Assembly (NCBI GenBank): GCA_016200915.1 | Contig: JACQDV010000006.1 | Span: 42,218-106,217, forward strand | From: Sphingobacteriales bacterium | GTDB taxonomy: Bacteria > Bacteroidota > Bacteroidia > Chitinophagales > Chitinophagaceae | Length of the DNA: 64,000 nucleotides | Reading direction: 5' to 3' | In this document: in pieces, positions 50,778-59,762 of the stretch | How positions within the stretch are numbered: position 1 is the stretch's first letter | Layout: each line of letters begins with the position of its first letter | Position numbers and translations under genes: made by a program | Notes under the pieces: generated by a model | Database searches by the model: none | Seen by the model: the letters and a program-made list of their open reading frames with translations, nothing else | Told to the model about the DNA's origin: nothing

Positions 50778-51494
50778 ATGGCTGAAAACAAAAGAATCAC
50801 TCTTATACTTCCGGTTTATAAGCCATCTGTAAAATGGGATATAACTATTATTGAACGATACAAAGAATTGCAGGAAGAAACCAACACTCCGCTAAATATT
50901 GTAATTGTGAATGACGGATCAGCAGGAGAAACTTATAAACATGGAAAGGCTGTTTTACAATCAGCTTTACCACAAATTAATTTTATAGAAAATGAAATAA
51001 ATCATGGCAAAGGCTATGCACTCCGGTGTGGTGTAACCAAAACTGAAGCTGATATATATGTATTGACAGATATTGATCTTCCTTATACCTGCGGAAGTAT
51101 GAAAAAATTAATTGACGAATTATCAGCCGGTGCTGATATTGTCATCGGGAACAGGGACAGCAGTTATTATCAAAAAGTTTCCGGTTTCAGATCGTTACTT
51201 TCAAAATCACTTCGTTTCTTCATCCGCAACACTTTAAAAATTCCTTTTGACGATACGCAATGCGGACTGAAAGGTTTTAACCGAAAAGGCAAAGAGATAT
51301 TTATTAAAACTACTATCAACCGCTACCTGTTTGATATGGAGTTCATCATGAAGGCTGTTCGTAACAAAACAATTCAAATAAAAGCAGTACCTGTTTATCT
51401 GCGGCCAGGTATTCATTTAAGCAAAATGCCTTTTAAAATATTATTGCATGAATCGGGTAATTTTATAAAGCTGCTCATTAACCAACGTAAATGA
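50778..51494 (+). CDS. glycosyltransferase family 2
   Basis: A 238-residue GT-A glycosyltransferase: ITLILPVYKPSVKWDITIIERYKELQEE, NIVIVNDGSAGETY (nucleotide-sugar binding), NEINHGKGYALRCGVTKTEADIYVLTDIDLPYTCGSMKKLI (D-x-D: TDIDLP), DIVIGNRDSSYYQKVSGFRSLLSKSLRFFIRNTLKIPFDDTQCGLKGF. The TQCGLKGF motif is shared with dolichyl-phosphate (Dpm1/DpgA-like) polyprenyl-phosphate transferases. It has no membrane helix, so it likely loads a sugar onto a lipid carrier. The stop codon overlaps the next gene by 4 bp (ATGA), a sign of coupling with the membrane enzyme. Confidence 0.9.
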   Translation: MAENKRITLILPVYKPSVKWDITIIERYKELQEETNTPLNIVIVNDGSAGETYKHGKAVLQSALPQINFIENEINHGKGYALRCGVTKTEADIYVLTDIDLPYTCGSMKKLIDELSAGADIVIGNRDSSYYQKVSGFRSLLSKSLRFFIRNTLKIPFDDTQCGLKGFNRKGKEIFIKTTINRYLFDMEFIMKAVRNKTIQIKAVPVYLRPGIHLSKMPFKILLHESGNFIKLLINQRK

Positions 51495-53746
51495 AGTTAC
51501 AGGGAATAAAACAGGATTTATTATTAATGATGACTACTTCAGTTATCATCTGCATAACCTTTTATCCTGCATTAGTGCACCTGAATGAATTCATGTTTGT
51601 TCCAACCGCTGATGGCTTAAAGAATTATTACACCATCGAATATTATCTTCAGCATGATCACTGGCTGCATTTTAGCGGCATGAATTATCCGTTTGGCGAG
51701 CATTTAAGTTTTGCGGATGCACAGGTTGGTCTTTCTGTTCCTTTTAAATGGCTTTGTTATTTATTTCCGTCTCTAACACATTATGGAATTGGCCTTGTAA
51801 ATCTTACAATGGTTGCTGGTGTTTTCTTTGGCGTATTCTTTATATACAAAATACTGCTTCAATTTAAAATTAGTTTTTGGTTTGCTTTTGCCGGCGGCTT
51901 ATTGATTACATTTCTCAGTCCGCAATTGTTCCGCTTAATGGGGCATTATGCATTGAGCTATATTTTCTTTTTTCCATTGTGCTGGTATTTGTTTATAAAA
52001 TCAGAACAAACAGGCAAAGTAAAATGGATATTGCTTTGTATTGCTGCCATCACCTGTACAGGCTTGCTTCATTTTTACCTTGCTCTTATCACAACCGTAT
52101 TTTTAGTTACTTATTCAATGTTGTTCACCATTACTCATCTTTCAAAAAAGTATTGGAAAGGCATTTTAGCAAGATGGGGATTAGCGTTAACACCGTTAGT
52201 ATTACTAAAGCTGTTCATGGCAGTAACAGATACTGTTAGTGACAGACCGGCAAGGCCCTGGGGGTTCTTTTTCGCCATGTCAGATTTTGATACAGTATTT
52301 AAAGCACATCCAACCGATCTGCTGGGCAATCCTCAAAAAGAATTACCCGGCTATGGTGAAGGTTTTGCTTATATAGGATTAGCAGTTGAGATAATACTCA
52401 TCGCCGGCATTTTATTTGCCATTTATCAACTCATAAAAAACAAATTCAGTTCCCGGATCAATAAAGATTCATCATCATCATTATCGCTTTACTTTATAGC
52501 ATCCATATTAGTATTACTTTTTTCCATGGCCATTCCTTTTAAATGGGGATTGGAATTTTTATTAGATAAAATATCATTTATCCGCCAGTTTCGTTCTGTT
52601 GGCCGTTTTGCATGGGTGTTTTATTATGTTGCGGGAATAACAGCCATTAACTATTTACAGATTTTTTATAATTATATAAAAATTAAGAAGAGTACATCTG
52701 TGGCTTTAATTAGTATCTGTATTCCACTTTTAATCTGGACAACAGAAGATTTCTATCGCTTAAAAACGGTTCATGGATATTGTACAGACGGTTTTAAAAA
52801 TTTTACTGAAGTTGCCGAAACAGAGATCAAAGCTTTATTAAACAAAAGTGGGCAATACAGCCAGGATTACCAGGCTATTCTTGCGTTACCTTTCTTTCAT
52901 ATTGGTTCCGAAAAATTTTCATTGGATAATAATGGGCAATCGGAATCTTATGGAATAAGAGCCTCTTTACAATGGGAATTACCTTTAATTAATATTGCCC
53001 TGTCCCGCACTTCGCTTGAGCAAAGTTGCGAGACTGTTCAATTGCTGAGCGATACACTTATTGACAAAGAGATTCTGTCAAAGCTGTCTGACAAACCAAT
53101 ACTGGTATTTGTAAACAGCACAGCATTGACCCCTGCCGAAAAAAATATTATCGATCATTCACAGTTTTTAACCTCACAGGGAGAATTGCAATTGTTCAGA
53201 CTTGACCCCAAACAATTGATCAGCTCAACCAAAAATGTAAAAGAGATTTACAGTAATAAAGAAAAAACACTTTATCCTTTTAATGGTTACTGGAGCAGTA
53301 ACACTTCATCCAATGCCGTTTTAAAATACTTTGCTGATCTGGATGCGATGACGACAGGAAAAAATCTACAGCATAATAAAGATGGGTTAAAGACAATTTT
53401 CGAAGAGCATATCACTAATCTTCAGCAAGGCGATACAATCAATATCAGTTTATGGTTAAAAATAAATCCCGAAAGCGAAACATTGCCGATACTCCACGCA
53501 TACGAAATAAATCCTGAAGGTGCTACAGTAAAACAATTGGAGGCACCGTTCAAATGGTCAACCAATGTTTATGAACAATGTGTTTTAGGAGAAATAGTTT
53601 TTCCAATTACATCAGTCGGCAACAAATTAAAGCTGGTAATGGAAGGCAATGCTGATTATGCTAACCTGCTTATTCGTTCTGCCAAAGAAAATACCTTTAT
53701 TAAGAGTGCTGGCGGATTTTATTTCAACAATATTCCTGTTCAATAA
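51491..53746 (+). CDS. multi-spanning membrane protein, GT-C-type glycosyltransferase-like
   Basis: A 751-residue protein with about 10-12 hydrophobic segments in residues 8-430 (DLLLMMTTSVIICITFYPALV, FWFAFAGGLLITFLSPQLF, LTPLVLLKLFMAVTDT) and a large C-terminal soluble region (about 440-751) that is beta-rich. The first periplasmic loop contains TADGLKNYYTIEYYLQHDHWLHFSGMNYPFGEHLSFADAQ, a layout like GT-C enzymes that use lipid-linked sugars. A second loop has SFIRQFRSVGRFAWVFYYV. Probably transfers sugars on the periplasmic side; family (DUF6311/YfhO-like) is a guess. Last of the lipoprotein-GT2 operon. Confidence 0.75.
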   Translation: MKLQGIKQDLLLMMTTSVIICITFYPALVHLNEFMFVPTADGLKNYYTIEYYLQHDHWLHFSGMNYPFGEHLSFADAQVGLSVPFKWLCYLFPSLTHYGIGLVNLTMVAGVFFGVFFIYKILLQFKISFWFAFAGGLLITFLSPQLFRLMGHYALSYIFFFPLCWYLFIKSEQTGKVKWILLCIAAITCTGLLHFYLALITTVFLVTYSMLFTITHLSKKYWKGILARWGLALTPLVLLKLFMAVTDTVSDRPARPWGFFFAMSDFDTVFKAHPTDLLGNPQKELPGYGEGFAYIGLAVEIILIAGILFAIYQLIKNKFSSRINKDSSSSLSLYFIASILVLLFSMAIPFKWGLEFLLDKISFIRQFRSVGRFAWVFYYVAGITAINYLQIFYNYIKIKKSTSVALISICIPLLIWTTEDFYRLKTVHGYCTDGFKNFTEVAETEIKALLNKSGQYSQDYQAILALPFFHIGSEKFSLDNNGQSESYGIRASLQWELPLINIALSRTSLEQSCETVQLLSDTLIDKEILSKLSDKPILVFVNSTALTPAEKNIIDHSQFLTSQGELQLFRLDPKQLISSTKNVKEIYSNKEKTLYPFNGYWSSNTSSNAVLKYFADLDAMTTGKNLQHNKDGLKTIFEEHITNLQQGDTINISLWLKINPESETLPILHAYEINPEGATVKQLEAPFKWSTNVYEQCVLGEIVFPITSVGNKLKLVMEGNADYANLLIRSAKENTFIKSAGGFYFNNIPVQ

Positions 53747-54760
53747 TTAAATGACACTGTTAAAGAAAGCTATCTCTTCCTGTAAATCCAACTGAGGATA
53801 TTTTTGTTGCAGCTCCGTTGTTTTATGTAAATAGGATTGCAGAAATTTTTTATGCTGGTCTGATGTTGGATTAAACGGTTTATGATTTCTTGCCCGTTGA
53901 ATTTCATTCACTTTATCCATCAAAGAAATTGTTTCTTCATCCATCATCGCATCTACAAATTTTTCCCATACATAATTAGTAGCAGCATAATTGGGATGAA
54001 CCATATCTTCGGCATAAAAACGGTAATCACGAAGATCATCAATCACCAGTTCATAAGCAGGAAAATAAAAGAGCTTATCAAACTTATCAACCAACTGATG
54101 CACTGCCTGTATTAAAGTTGATTTACTTCTGTTGTTCTCAACAAACCCGTCTCTTAAATGACGAACAGGGCTTATGGTGAATATGATTTTAAGTTTTGGG
54201 TTGAACAAAAATAAACGGTGCATTAAATTATCCAGCACAGACATTACCTCCTCTACTCCCAGCAATCGCTTATTAAATTTATCTGTGGGTACTTTATGAC
54301 AGTTAGCTACCACCTCACCCCTTACTCCCCTCTCCTCAAGGAGAGGGGTTAGGGGTGAGGTGAGTTCATAAACAAATGCCGATCCCAATGTCAGCATCAG
54401 CCAATTGGCTTCTTTCAAAAATTGATGTGCAGCTTTTTGCGAATCGTTAATCATCTGTAATGATTCATTTTTGTTTACACTGGAAAACCGGCTGTGATGC
54501 TCCCAGCTTTGCCAGATATCATTAAAATAAAAAAGTTCATCTTCATTATACTGTTTATTCTCAATATAAGAAGTAACGGATTTAGCTATACTTATGGGAT
54601 TAAATAAAATACCATTGGGATTTTGCAGTGTTTTAAATTTATGGTAATCTAATTTACTCCCAATGTTCTCAGTAAAGCAGGAGCCACAAAGCATTATTTT
54701 ATCTCTGTAGTTTATGAGTGTCGTTGATTTTTTTATATCCAGCTCTAAACGAAAATCCAT
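53747..54760 (-). CDS. GSCFA domain protein with an in-frame palindromic insertion
   Basis: A 337-residue protein of the GSCFA family (GDSL/SGNH-hydrolase-like): IMLCGSCFTENIGSKLDYHKF (GSCF signature with Ser), NPNGILFNPISIAKSV, DIWQSWEHHSRFS, NWLMLTLGSAFVYE, VVANCHKVPTDKFNKRLLGVEEV, IIFTISPVRHLRDGFVENNRSKSTL and DMVHPNYAATNYVWEKFVDA (catalytic D/H region). Around residues 133-149 the protein carries the extra sequence SPLTPLLEERGVRGEV, encoded by a near-perfect palindrome. Family members lack it between FVYE and VVANCH as far as I recall. Still in frame and likely functional. The upstream gene on this strand ends one base from the start codon. Confidence 0.88.
   Translation of the reverse strand: MDFRLELDIKKSTTLINYRDKIMLCGSCFTENIGSKLDYHKFKTLQNPNGILFNPISIAKSVTSYIENKQYNEDELFYFNDIWQSWEHHSRFSSVNKNESLQMINDSQKAAHQFLKEANWLMLTLGSAFVYELTSPLTPLLEERGVRGEVVANCHKVPTDKFNKRLLGVEEVMSVLDNLMHRLFLFNPKLKIIFTISPVRHLRDGFVENNRSKSTLIQAVHQLVDKFDKLFYFPAYELVIDDLRDYRFYAEDMVHPNYAATNYVWEKFVDAMMDEETISLMDKVNEIQRARNHKPFNPTSDQHKKFLQSYLHKTTELQQKYPQLDLQEEIAFFNSVI
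54311..54362. repeat. 52-bp palindromic element inside the GSCFA gene
   Basis: Left arm CACCTCACCCCTTACTCCCC plus TCTCCT (54311-54336), 2-nt loop, right arm AGGAGAGGGGTTAGGGGTGA plus GGTG (54339-54362): inverted with only a short internal irregularity. It keeps the reading frame. Confidence 0.8.
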
Positions 54761-54761
54761 A

Positions 54762-55232
54762 CTAATTAAAATTAAGTGTTAAGCTTTCACCATCCGGCAG
54801 TTCATACCATTGCATCATATAATTTTTAATTGCTGACCGGATTGAATTCAGTTGCTCCCGTGATAATTGAGGTGACTTATAATGTGTATTTTCTTTTTGA
54901 ATACTATCTGCAAGCATACTATTAAAATCATTTAATGTTCCCTGGTTATATTCTATAGCAAAAAGATTAACCAAATGCTCTGTAACTATCGCTTCATTAG
55001 ATAAAACAACAGTTCGTTCCTGTTTCGGTTTTTCAAAATCTGAAATATTGATTCCATTATTAAGCATTCCGTAAAAAGCATTTTTATAATTAAGTATTGT
55101 TTCAACTCCATAATGGGTTAAATCATGAACAATAAAAAAATCACTCACCTGCATCCAGGTTTGTGAGCCATCATTCCTGGTGCAGGATAATGTATGTTGC
55201 TTATTACTTCGTTTCGAAAAACTGATCGTCAT
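54762..55232 (-). CDS. hypothetical protein (metallo-fold-like, unrecognised)
   Basis: A 156-residue soluble protein: MTISFSKRSNKQHTLSCTRNDGSQTWMQVSDFFIVHDLTHYGVETI. H-D-x-x-H (VHDLTHY) could bind metal, but I do not recognise a family. The rest is helical with acidic patches (ISDFEKPKQERTVVLSNEAIVTEHLVNLF, QLSREQLNSIRSAIKNYMMQWYELPDGESLTLNFN). Its start overlaps the stop of the HMG-CoA lyase gene by one base, and it lies one base before the GSCFA gene, so it is in the middle of a four-gene unit. Confidence 0.65.
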   Translation of the reverse strand: MTISFSKRSNKQHTLSCTRNDGSQTWMQVSDFFIVHDLTHYGVETILNYKNAFYGMLNNGINISDFEKPKQERTVVLSNEAIVTEHLVNLFAIEYNQGTLNDFNSMLADSIQKENTHYKSPQLSREQLNSIRSAIKNYMMQWYELPDGESLTLNFN

Positions 55233-56095
55233 TACACAAAAATTTGAGCAGCTATTGCTGAGGCTTTTTGCAAAGCATCTTTATTGATACCAGTCAGTAT
55301 TTGTTTATTTTCAAACCATGGAATCATCAATTCAGTATCCATGTTTCCTACCAATTCATCATTAGCCATCGGGCAACCACCAATACCTTTTAATGCACCA
55401 TCAAATCGTTTGCAACCAGCTTCAACGGCAGCTTCTAATTTTTCGTTCCAGTTAAAAGCAGTTGAATGCAGGTGAACACCAATTTCATGTTCAGGTAATT
55501 GCTGAATTAAATAATTGGTAATAGAATAAACCTGGTCTGCACTTGCCAATCCTACCGTATCGGCAAGAGAAATGATTTTAATATCCATAGCAGCAATCTT
55601 ATCCACCCATTTAAAAACAATTTCTTCATTGTATTCATCACCATAAGGATTACCAAATCCCATAGAAATATAAATAACTAATTGCTTGCCGGTTTTTATA
55701 CAAAGGTTTTGTATGTTCTCTACTCTTCCCAAAGATTCTTCAATGGATGAATTGGTATTTCGCTGCTGAAATGTTTTTGAAACTGAAAAAGGAAAACCCA
55801 AATAAGTAATCCCATCGTATGCGCTTGCTTCTTCAGCACCACGATAATTAGCCACAATCGCTAATAACTTTGTTTCACTTTGTTCAAACTGGAGTTTGGA
55901 CACCACATCTTTTGTATCAGCCATTTGAGGAATAGCTTTTGGAGAAACAAAGCTGCCAAAGTCAATCGTATCAAATCCTACGTTCAGTAAACTGTTGATG
56001 TATTCAATTTTCTTTTCAGTGGGGATAAAATGTTTCCACCCCTGCATCGCATCACGGGGGCATTCAATGAGTTTTATCAATGATTGGCTATTCAT
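55232..56095 (-). CDS. mvaB: hydroxymethylglutaryl-CoA lyase
   Basis: A 287-residue HMGL-like TIM-barrel lyase: IECPRDAMQGWKHFIPTEKKIEYINSLLNVGFDTIDFGSFVSPKAIPQMADTKDV, IYISMGFGNPYGDEYNEE, IISLADTVGLASADQVYSI, EIGVHLHSTAFNWNEKLEAAVEAGCKRFDGALKGIGGCPMANDELVGNMDTE. The G-x-G-G-C-P signature with Cys matches the catalytic loop of HMG-CoA lyase. It splits HMG-CoA into acetyl-CoA and acetoacetate in leucine degradation. Overlaps rlmB by 4 bp (ATGA) and the next gene by 1 bp, so it is part of an operon. Confidence 0.92.
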   Translation of the reverse strand: MNSQSLIKLIECPRDAMQGWKHFIPTEKKIEYINSLLNVGFDTIDFGSFVSPKAIPQMADTKDVVSKLQFEQSETKLLAIVANYRGAEEASAYDGITYLGFPFSVSKTFQQRNTNSSIEESLGRVENIQNLCIKTGKQLVIYISMGFGNPYGDEYNEEIVFKWVDKIAAMDIKIISLADTVGLASADQVYSITNYLIQQLPEHEIGVHLHSTAFNWNEKLEAAVEAGCKRFDGALKGIGGCPMANDELVGNMDTELMIPWFENKQILTGINKDALQKASAIAAQIFV

Positions 56096-56859
56096 TTCAT
56101 CCGCTGTTTCATAGCTTCATATAAAATAATCCCGGTGGCAACAGATACATTGAGTGATTCGAAATTATTTGCCATCGGAATTTTTATTTTCTCATCGCAT
56201 ATCTTCATCAATGCAGGATGAATACCTTTTTCTTCACTGCCCATTACAATTGCACAGGGTTCAGTAAAATCAATAGTAGCTATATCTTTTGCTGCTGTCA
56301 TTTCACTGGCAAAAACTTTTATTCCGTTTAAATGCAGCTCATCTACTGCTTTCATTAAGCTATTCACTCTGCATACAGCAATTTTTTCCAATGCACCGGC
56401 AGAAGTTAGAATTGCTTCCTCGTTCAACGCTCCTACTCCTTTATCTGGAATAACAATAGCATCTACTCCGCAGCAATGAGCTGTTCGGGCAATACCGCCA
56501 ATATTGCGTACATCCGTAATACCATCTAATATTAAAACAAGAGGAGATTTACCTTTATCCACCACATGAGAGATCACCTGCTGTAAATCCTGGTATTGTA
56601 CTTTAGCAATCATTGCTATACAGCCTTCATGATTTTCTACATTAAATCCATTCAACTTCTCAACCGGCACTTTATTCACCGGAACCTGGTGCAGAAATGC
56701 CTGTTGTTTTATTTCTTCAATTACATCACCATGCAGGTTTTGCTGAATATAAATTCTGTCTAAGTATTGACCGGAACGAATGGCTTCCAGCACATTCATT
56801 CTCCCAATAATGAGGGAAGATTTTTTTGGACGGGCTGCCTGTTTACGAAAATGTTTCAC
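56092..56859 (-). CDS. rlmB: 23S rRNA (guanosine-2'-O-)-methyltransferase RlmB
   Basis: About 255 residues from a GTG at 56859 (GTG AAA CAT TTT; the frame extends to an ATG at 56886, but a TTTGC promoter-like element lies directly upstream of the GTG). SpoU family: SSLIIGRMNVLEAIRSGQYLDRIYIQQ substrate-binding start, LVLILDGITDVRNIGGIARTAHCCGVDAIVIPDKGV, AIVMGSEEKGIHPALMKICDEKIKIPM and ESLNVSVATGIILYEAM form motifs 1-3 with the knot. Methylates G2251 in the 23S peptidyl-transferase loop. First gene of the operon rlmB-mvaB-hypothetical-GSCFA. Confidence 0.9.
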   Translation of the reverse strand: MKHFRKQAARPKKSSLIIGRMNVLEAIRSGQYLDRIYIQQNLHGDVIEEIKQQAFLHQVPVNKVPVEKLNGFNVENHEGCIAMIAKVQYQDLQQVISHVVDKGKSPLVLILDGITDVRNIGGIARTAHCCGVDAIVIPDKGVGALNEEAILTSAGALEKIAVCRVNSLMKAVDELHLNGIKVFASEMTAAKDIATIDFTEPCAIVMGSEEKGIHPALMKICDEKIKIPMANNFESLNVSVATGIILYEAMKQRMK

Positions 56860-56881
56860 TTTGCAAAGAAAAGATATTAAA

Positions 56882-56912
56882 AACAAAAACCCATAAGCAT
56901 TACTTATGGGTT
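56882..56912 (-). terminator. intrinsic terminator of metK
   Basis: AACCCATAAG (56888-56897) pairs perfectly with CTTATGGGTT (56903-56912), with a 5-nt loop. On the minus strand it is followed by TTTGTTTTT. It lies between metK and rlmB. Confidence 0.85.
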
Positions 56913-56935
56913 GAAGTATAAATAAAATTCGAACT

Positions 56936-58192
56936 TTATTTTATTCCAAATGCTTTCTTCACCTTGCTTACATAATCTAATTTTTCCCATGTAAACAATT
57001 CTACTTTTTTCTTTACCACTTTTCCGTCAGGTGAAGTAAATGACTTTTCAACAACCTGGGATTGACGACCCATGTGACCGTAAGCAGCAGTTTCACTGTA
57101 AATAGGGTTACGCAATTTCAAACGCTGTTCAATAAAGTAAGGACGCATATCAAATATTTCCTCTACCTTCTTTGCAATTTCACCATCGGTTAAACCAACT
57201 TTGCTGGTTCCATGTGTGTTTATATAAATACCCATTGGCTTAGCCACACCAATGGCATAAGAAACCTGAACCAATACTTCGTCACAAACACCGGCAGCCA
57301 CTAAGTTCTTTGCAATATGTCTTGTTGCATAAGCAGCAGAACGGTCAACTTTAGAAGGATCTTTACCACTAAATGCACCACCACCATGAGCACCTTTACC
57401 ACCATAAGTGTCAACAATGATCTTTCGACCGGTTAATCCGGTATCGCCATGCGGACCACCAATAACAAATTTACCGGTAGGGTTAACATGATATTCAATA
57501 TTATCGTTGAAAAGCTTGGCGTATTTTTTATACTTTGATTTGATGCGTGGAATAAGAATATTAATTACATCAGATTTAATTTTAGCCAGCATCTTTGCTT
57601 CACTGTCAAAATCATCATGCTGGGTTGAGATAACAATTGCATCAATACGCACCGGCTTATTGTTATCATCGTATTCCAATGTTACCTGGCTCTTGGCATC
57701 AGGACGCAGGTAAGGCATCTTTGAATTCTTTTCTCTGCGGATAGCAGCTAATTCAATTAATAAATTATGTGCTAAGTCCAATGCCAATGGCATGTAATGT
57801 TCTGTTTCATTAGTGGCGTAACCAAACATCATACCCTGGTCACCAGCTCCCTGTTCTTCCTTCTTCTTACGGTCAACACCCTGGTTAATATCAGCACTCT
57901 GTTCGTGTATGGCACTTAATACACCACAGGAGTTAGCTTCAAACATATATTCACTCTTGGTATAACCAATCTTTTTAATTACACCACGGGCTATATCCTG
58001 TACATCTAAATAAGCTTTGGATTTTACCTCACCTGCTAATACCACCTGGCCGGTAGTAACTAAGGTTTCACAGGCAACTTTTGAATTAGGATCAAAAGCG
58101 AGGAAATTATCAATAAGTGCATCACTGATCTGATCAGCAACTTTGTCCGGGTGTCCTTCACTTACGGACTCAGAAGTAAATAAGTATGGCAT
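56936..58192 (-). CDS. metK: methionine adenosyltransferase (S-adenosylmethionine synthetase)
   Basis: A 418-residue enzyme making S-adenosylmethionine from Met and ATP. N-terminal [27 protein letters not shown] and [17 protein letters not shown], active-site loop [76 protein letters not shown] (P-loop) and the C-terminal KAFGIK. Full length, three-domain. A TATCTTTG promoter lies 20 bp upstream and a clean terminator after the stop. No SAM riboswitch is visible in the very short leader. Confidence 0.96.
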   Translation of the reverse strand: MPYLFTSESVSEGHPDKVADQISDALIDNFLAFDPNSKVACETLVTTGQVVLAGEVKSKAYLDVQDIARGVIKKIGYTKSEYMFEANSCGVLSAIHEQSADINQGVDRKKKEEQGAGDQGMMFGYATNETEHYMPLALDLAHNLLIELAAIRREKNSKMPYLRPDAKSQVTLEYDDNNKPVRIDAIVISTQHDDFDSEAKMLAKIKSDVINILIPRIKSKYKKYAKLFNDNIEYHVNPTGKFVIGGPHGDTGLTGRKIIVDTYGGKGAHGGGAFSGKDPSKVDRSAAYATRHIAKNLVAAGVCDEVLVQVSYAIGVAKPMGIYINTHGTSKVGLTDGEIAKKVEEIFDMRPYFIEQRLKLRNPIYSETAAYGHMGRQSQVVEKSFTSPDGKVVKKKVELFTWEKLDYVSKVKKAFGIK

Positions 58193-58211
58193 TAGTAAAT
58201 TATTTTGGCCG

Positions 58212-58219
58212 CAAAGATA
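58212..58219 (-). promoter_or_regulatory. -7 element of metK
   Basis: Minus-strand TATCTTTG followed by CGG, matching TAnnTTTG, 19 bp before the ATG at 58192. Confidence 0.65.
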
Positions 58220-58223
58220 AGGG

Positions 58224-59735
58224 CTACTTGATTTTTGAATAAATAATTCTTAGCGTCATTTTGTATTGAGGATGTCCTCCTCCCCCTGCCTTCAACCTTC
58301 CTGAACCTACAGGAACCAGTGGTGTGCTTAATGATTCAAGTGCTACAAATCGGGCAGGTAAATACGGGATGCTGAGTTGCAAAGGATAATTTTTATAATG
58401 CCGGGTAATTATACTTTGAACGTAGCGGGTAATATTGACATCATAACTTCCCACAATCCTGGATGAGTTATCCAAAGCAGCATGATAGGTACCACCCACA
58501 TAAGAAAAATATCCTCCGGAATAAATAGAACTCAGCGAAGAATTATAAATCAGGCTATCATAATATGGATACGTACGGATCACTTTATTCGAATCTGTAT
58601 TAAATACCTCTGTATATACAAACCCGCCTGGCGGAAAGTTATCTTCAATTTGCTGGGGCCCGGTCCACAATTGTTTAAATACTAATTCAGCACGATGTAC
58701 AGTACGATTATACATGTTTTCAATGCCGGGTATAGTAACCCTGGCTAATGTTCCTGGTGTACCCTGCAAATACATCACCTGGTCATCTGTATTATTATCA
58801 AGGTGACCTGCAACTTCAGCAGCAGAGCGGTCCCTTATTACATAATTTGCAATCCGGCAATTACCTGAGTTGAATGAAAAAGCCTGTACGGTGGTGTCTT
58901 TGGTTCCATCTCTTTTATCAACACGGTGATACAACTGTAATTTTGTATCAGTAGAAGACAGAAAATACATTAGTGCATTACCACCTGCAGAAACATCAGG
59001 AACTACAGCAAATCCGTTAAAAAATTTTTTGAATGCACTATCACTGGTATATGCCCCATTTACTGCATCCGTAAAAAAAGAAAGACCAAAAGCATCATCC
59101 AGGCGAATTCTCAATTCTGAACTTACTACAGAATCGATTTTGTTGGATAGTTTGCGTTGTGCCCTTACGTCTGCCGGCATAACGGTTGTTGTTCCCAGTA
59201 AGCGGGATTGGTCATATTTTATATCCTGGTTTATGCGATAAGCTCCCCTTACTATGATTGTATCTTTCCCTGTGGCACCGCTGGTGGTATATTTGAAATA
59301 AGAAAAAGTATCTTCTGTAACCGGAAATACATCTATTTTTTGAGGAGTTAATGTGTCACCATAAATAGCTGCCAGTTTCAATACAAGAACTGCTGAATCA
59401 AAATGAAGACTATCAGATTTAACCGGGAAGGTAAAAGGATAACTGCCGGCCGCAATCTGAAAATACATGTTAGATTTTGTAGTTCCGAAAACGGGATCGT
59501 TTGTTTGGCCAATTATGTGTGCTGTACCCGGATAAACATAAACTGAATCAGATTGCAAATCCGTATAATTTCTAACAGACACTTCTAATGTCGTATCAAA
59601 AGTATTGACATTATCCACTATAGGCAGTAAACCGCTACCTATGGATGTTGTATCAATTTTTGTACAACCATAAGCCAGCAAAACCACAGCAATAATGATG
59701 AAAGGAAAACGTTTTTGCAGCAACTTACTTTTCAC
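58224..59735 (-). CDS. DUF4270 domain lipoprotein
   Basis: A 503-residue lipoprotein. The signal ends at a Cys in LLAYGC (about residue 24) followed by [45 protein letters not shown], the standard DUF4270 N-terminus. The remainder is beta-rich. [49 protein letters not shown] near the C-terminus is typical. Function unknown; DUF4270 proteins are found throughout the Bacteroidota, commonly near glycogen/starch synthase, as here. No regulatory signal is clear in its 27-bp spacer to the GT5 gene, so the two are probably co-transcribed. Confidence 0.88.
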   Translation of the reverse strand: MKSKLLQKRFPFIIIAVVLLAYGCTKIDTTSIGSGLLPIVDNVNTFDTTLEVSVRNYTDLQSDSVYVYPGTAHIIGQTNDPVFGTTKSNMYFQIAAGSYPFTFPVKSDSLHFDSAVLVLKLAAIYGDTLTPQKIDVFPVTEDTFSYFKYTTSGATGKDTIIVRGAYRINQDIKYDQSRLLGTTTVMPADVRAQRKLSNKIDSVVSSELRIRLDDAFGLSFFTDAVNGAYTSDSAFKKFFNGFAVVPDVSAGGNALMYFLSSTDTKLQLYHRVDKRDGTKDTTVQAFSFNSGNCRIANYVIRDRSAAEVAGHLDNNTDDQVMYLQGTPGTLARVTIPGIENMYNRTVHRAELVFKQLWTGPQQIEDNFPPGGFVYTEVFNTDSNKVIRTYPYYDSLIYNSSLSSIYSGGYFSYVGGTYHAALDNSSRIVGSYDVNITRYVQSIITRHYKNYPLQLSIPYLPARFVALESLSTPLVPVGSGRLKAGGGGHPQYKMTLRIIYSKIK

Positions 59736-59762
59736 TCAACAGCAGATTAAATGGGTTTAAAA

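Noticed and set aside
56936..58223. SAM riboswitch before metK
   Set aside because: Only about 19 bp separate the promoter element from the start codon, leaving no room.
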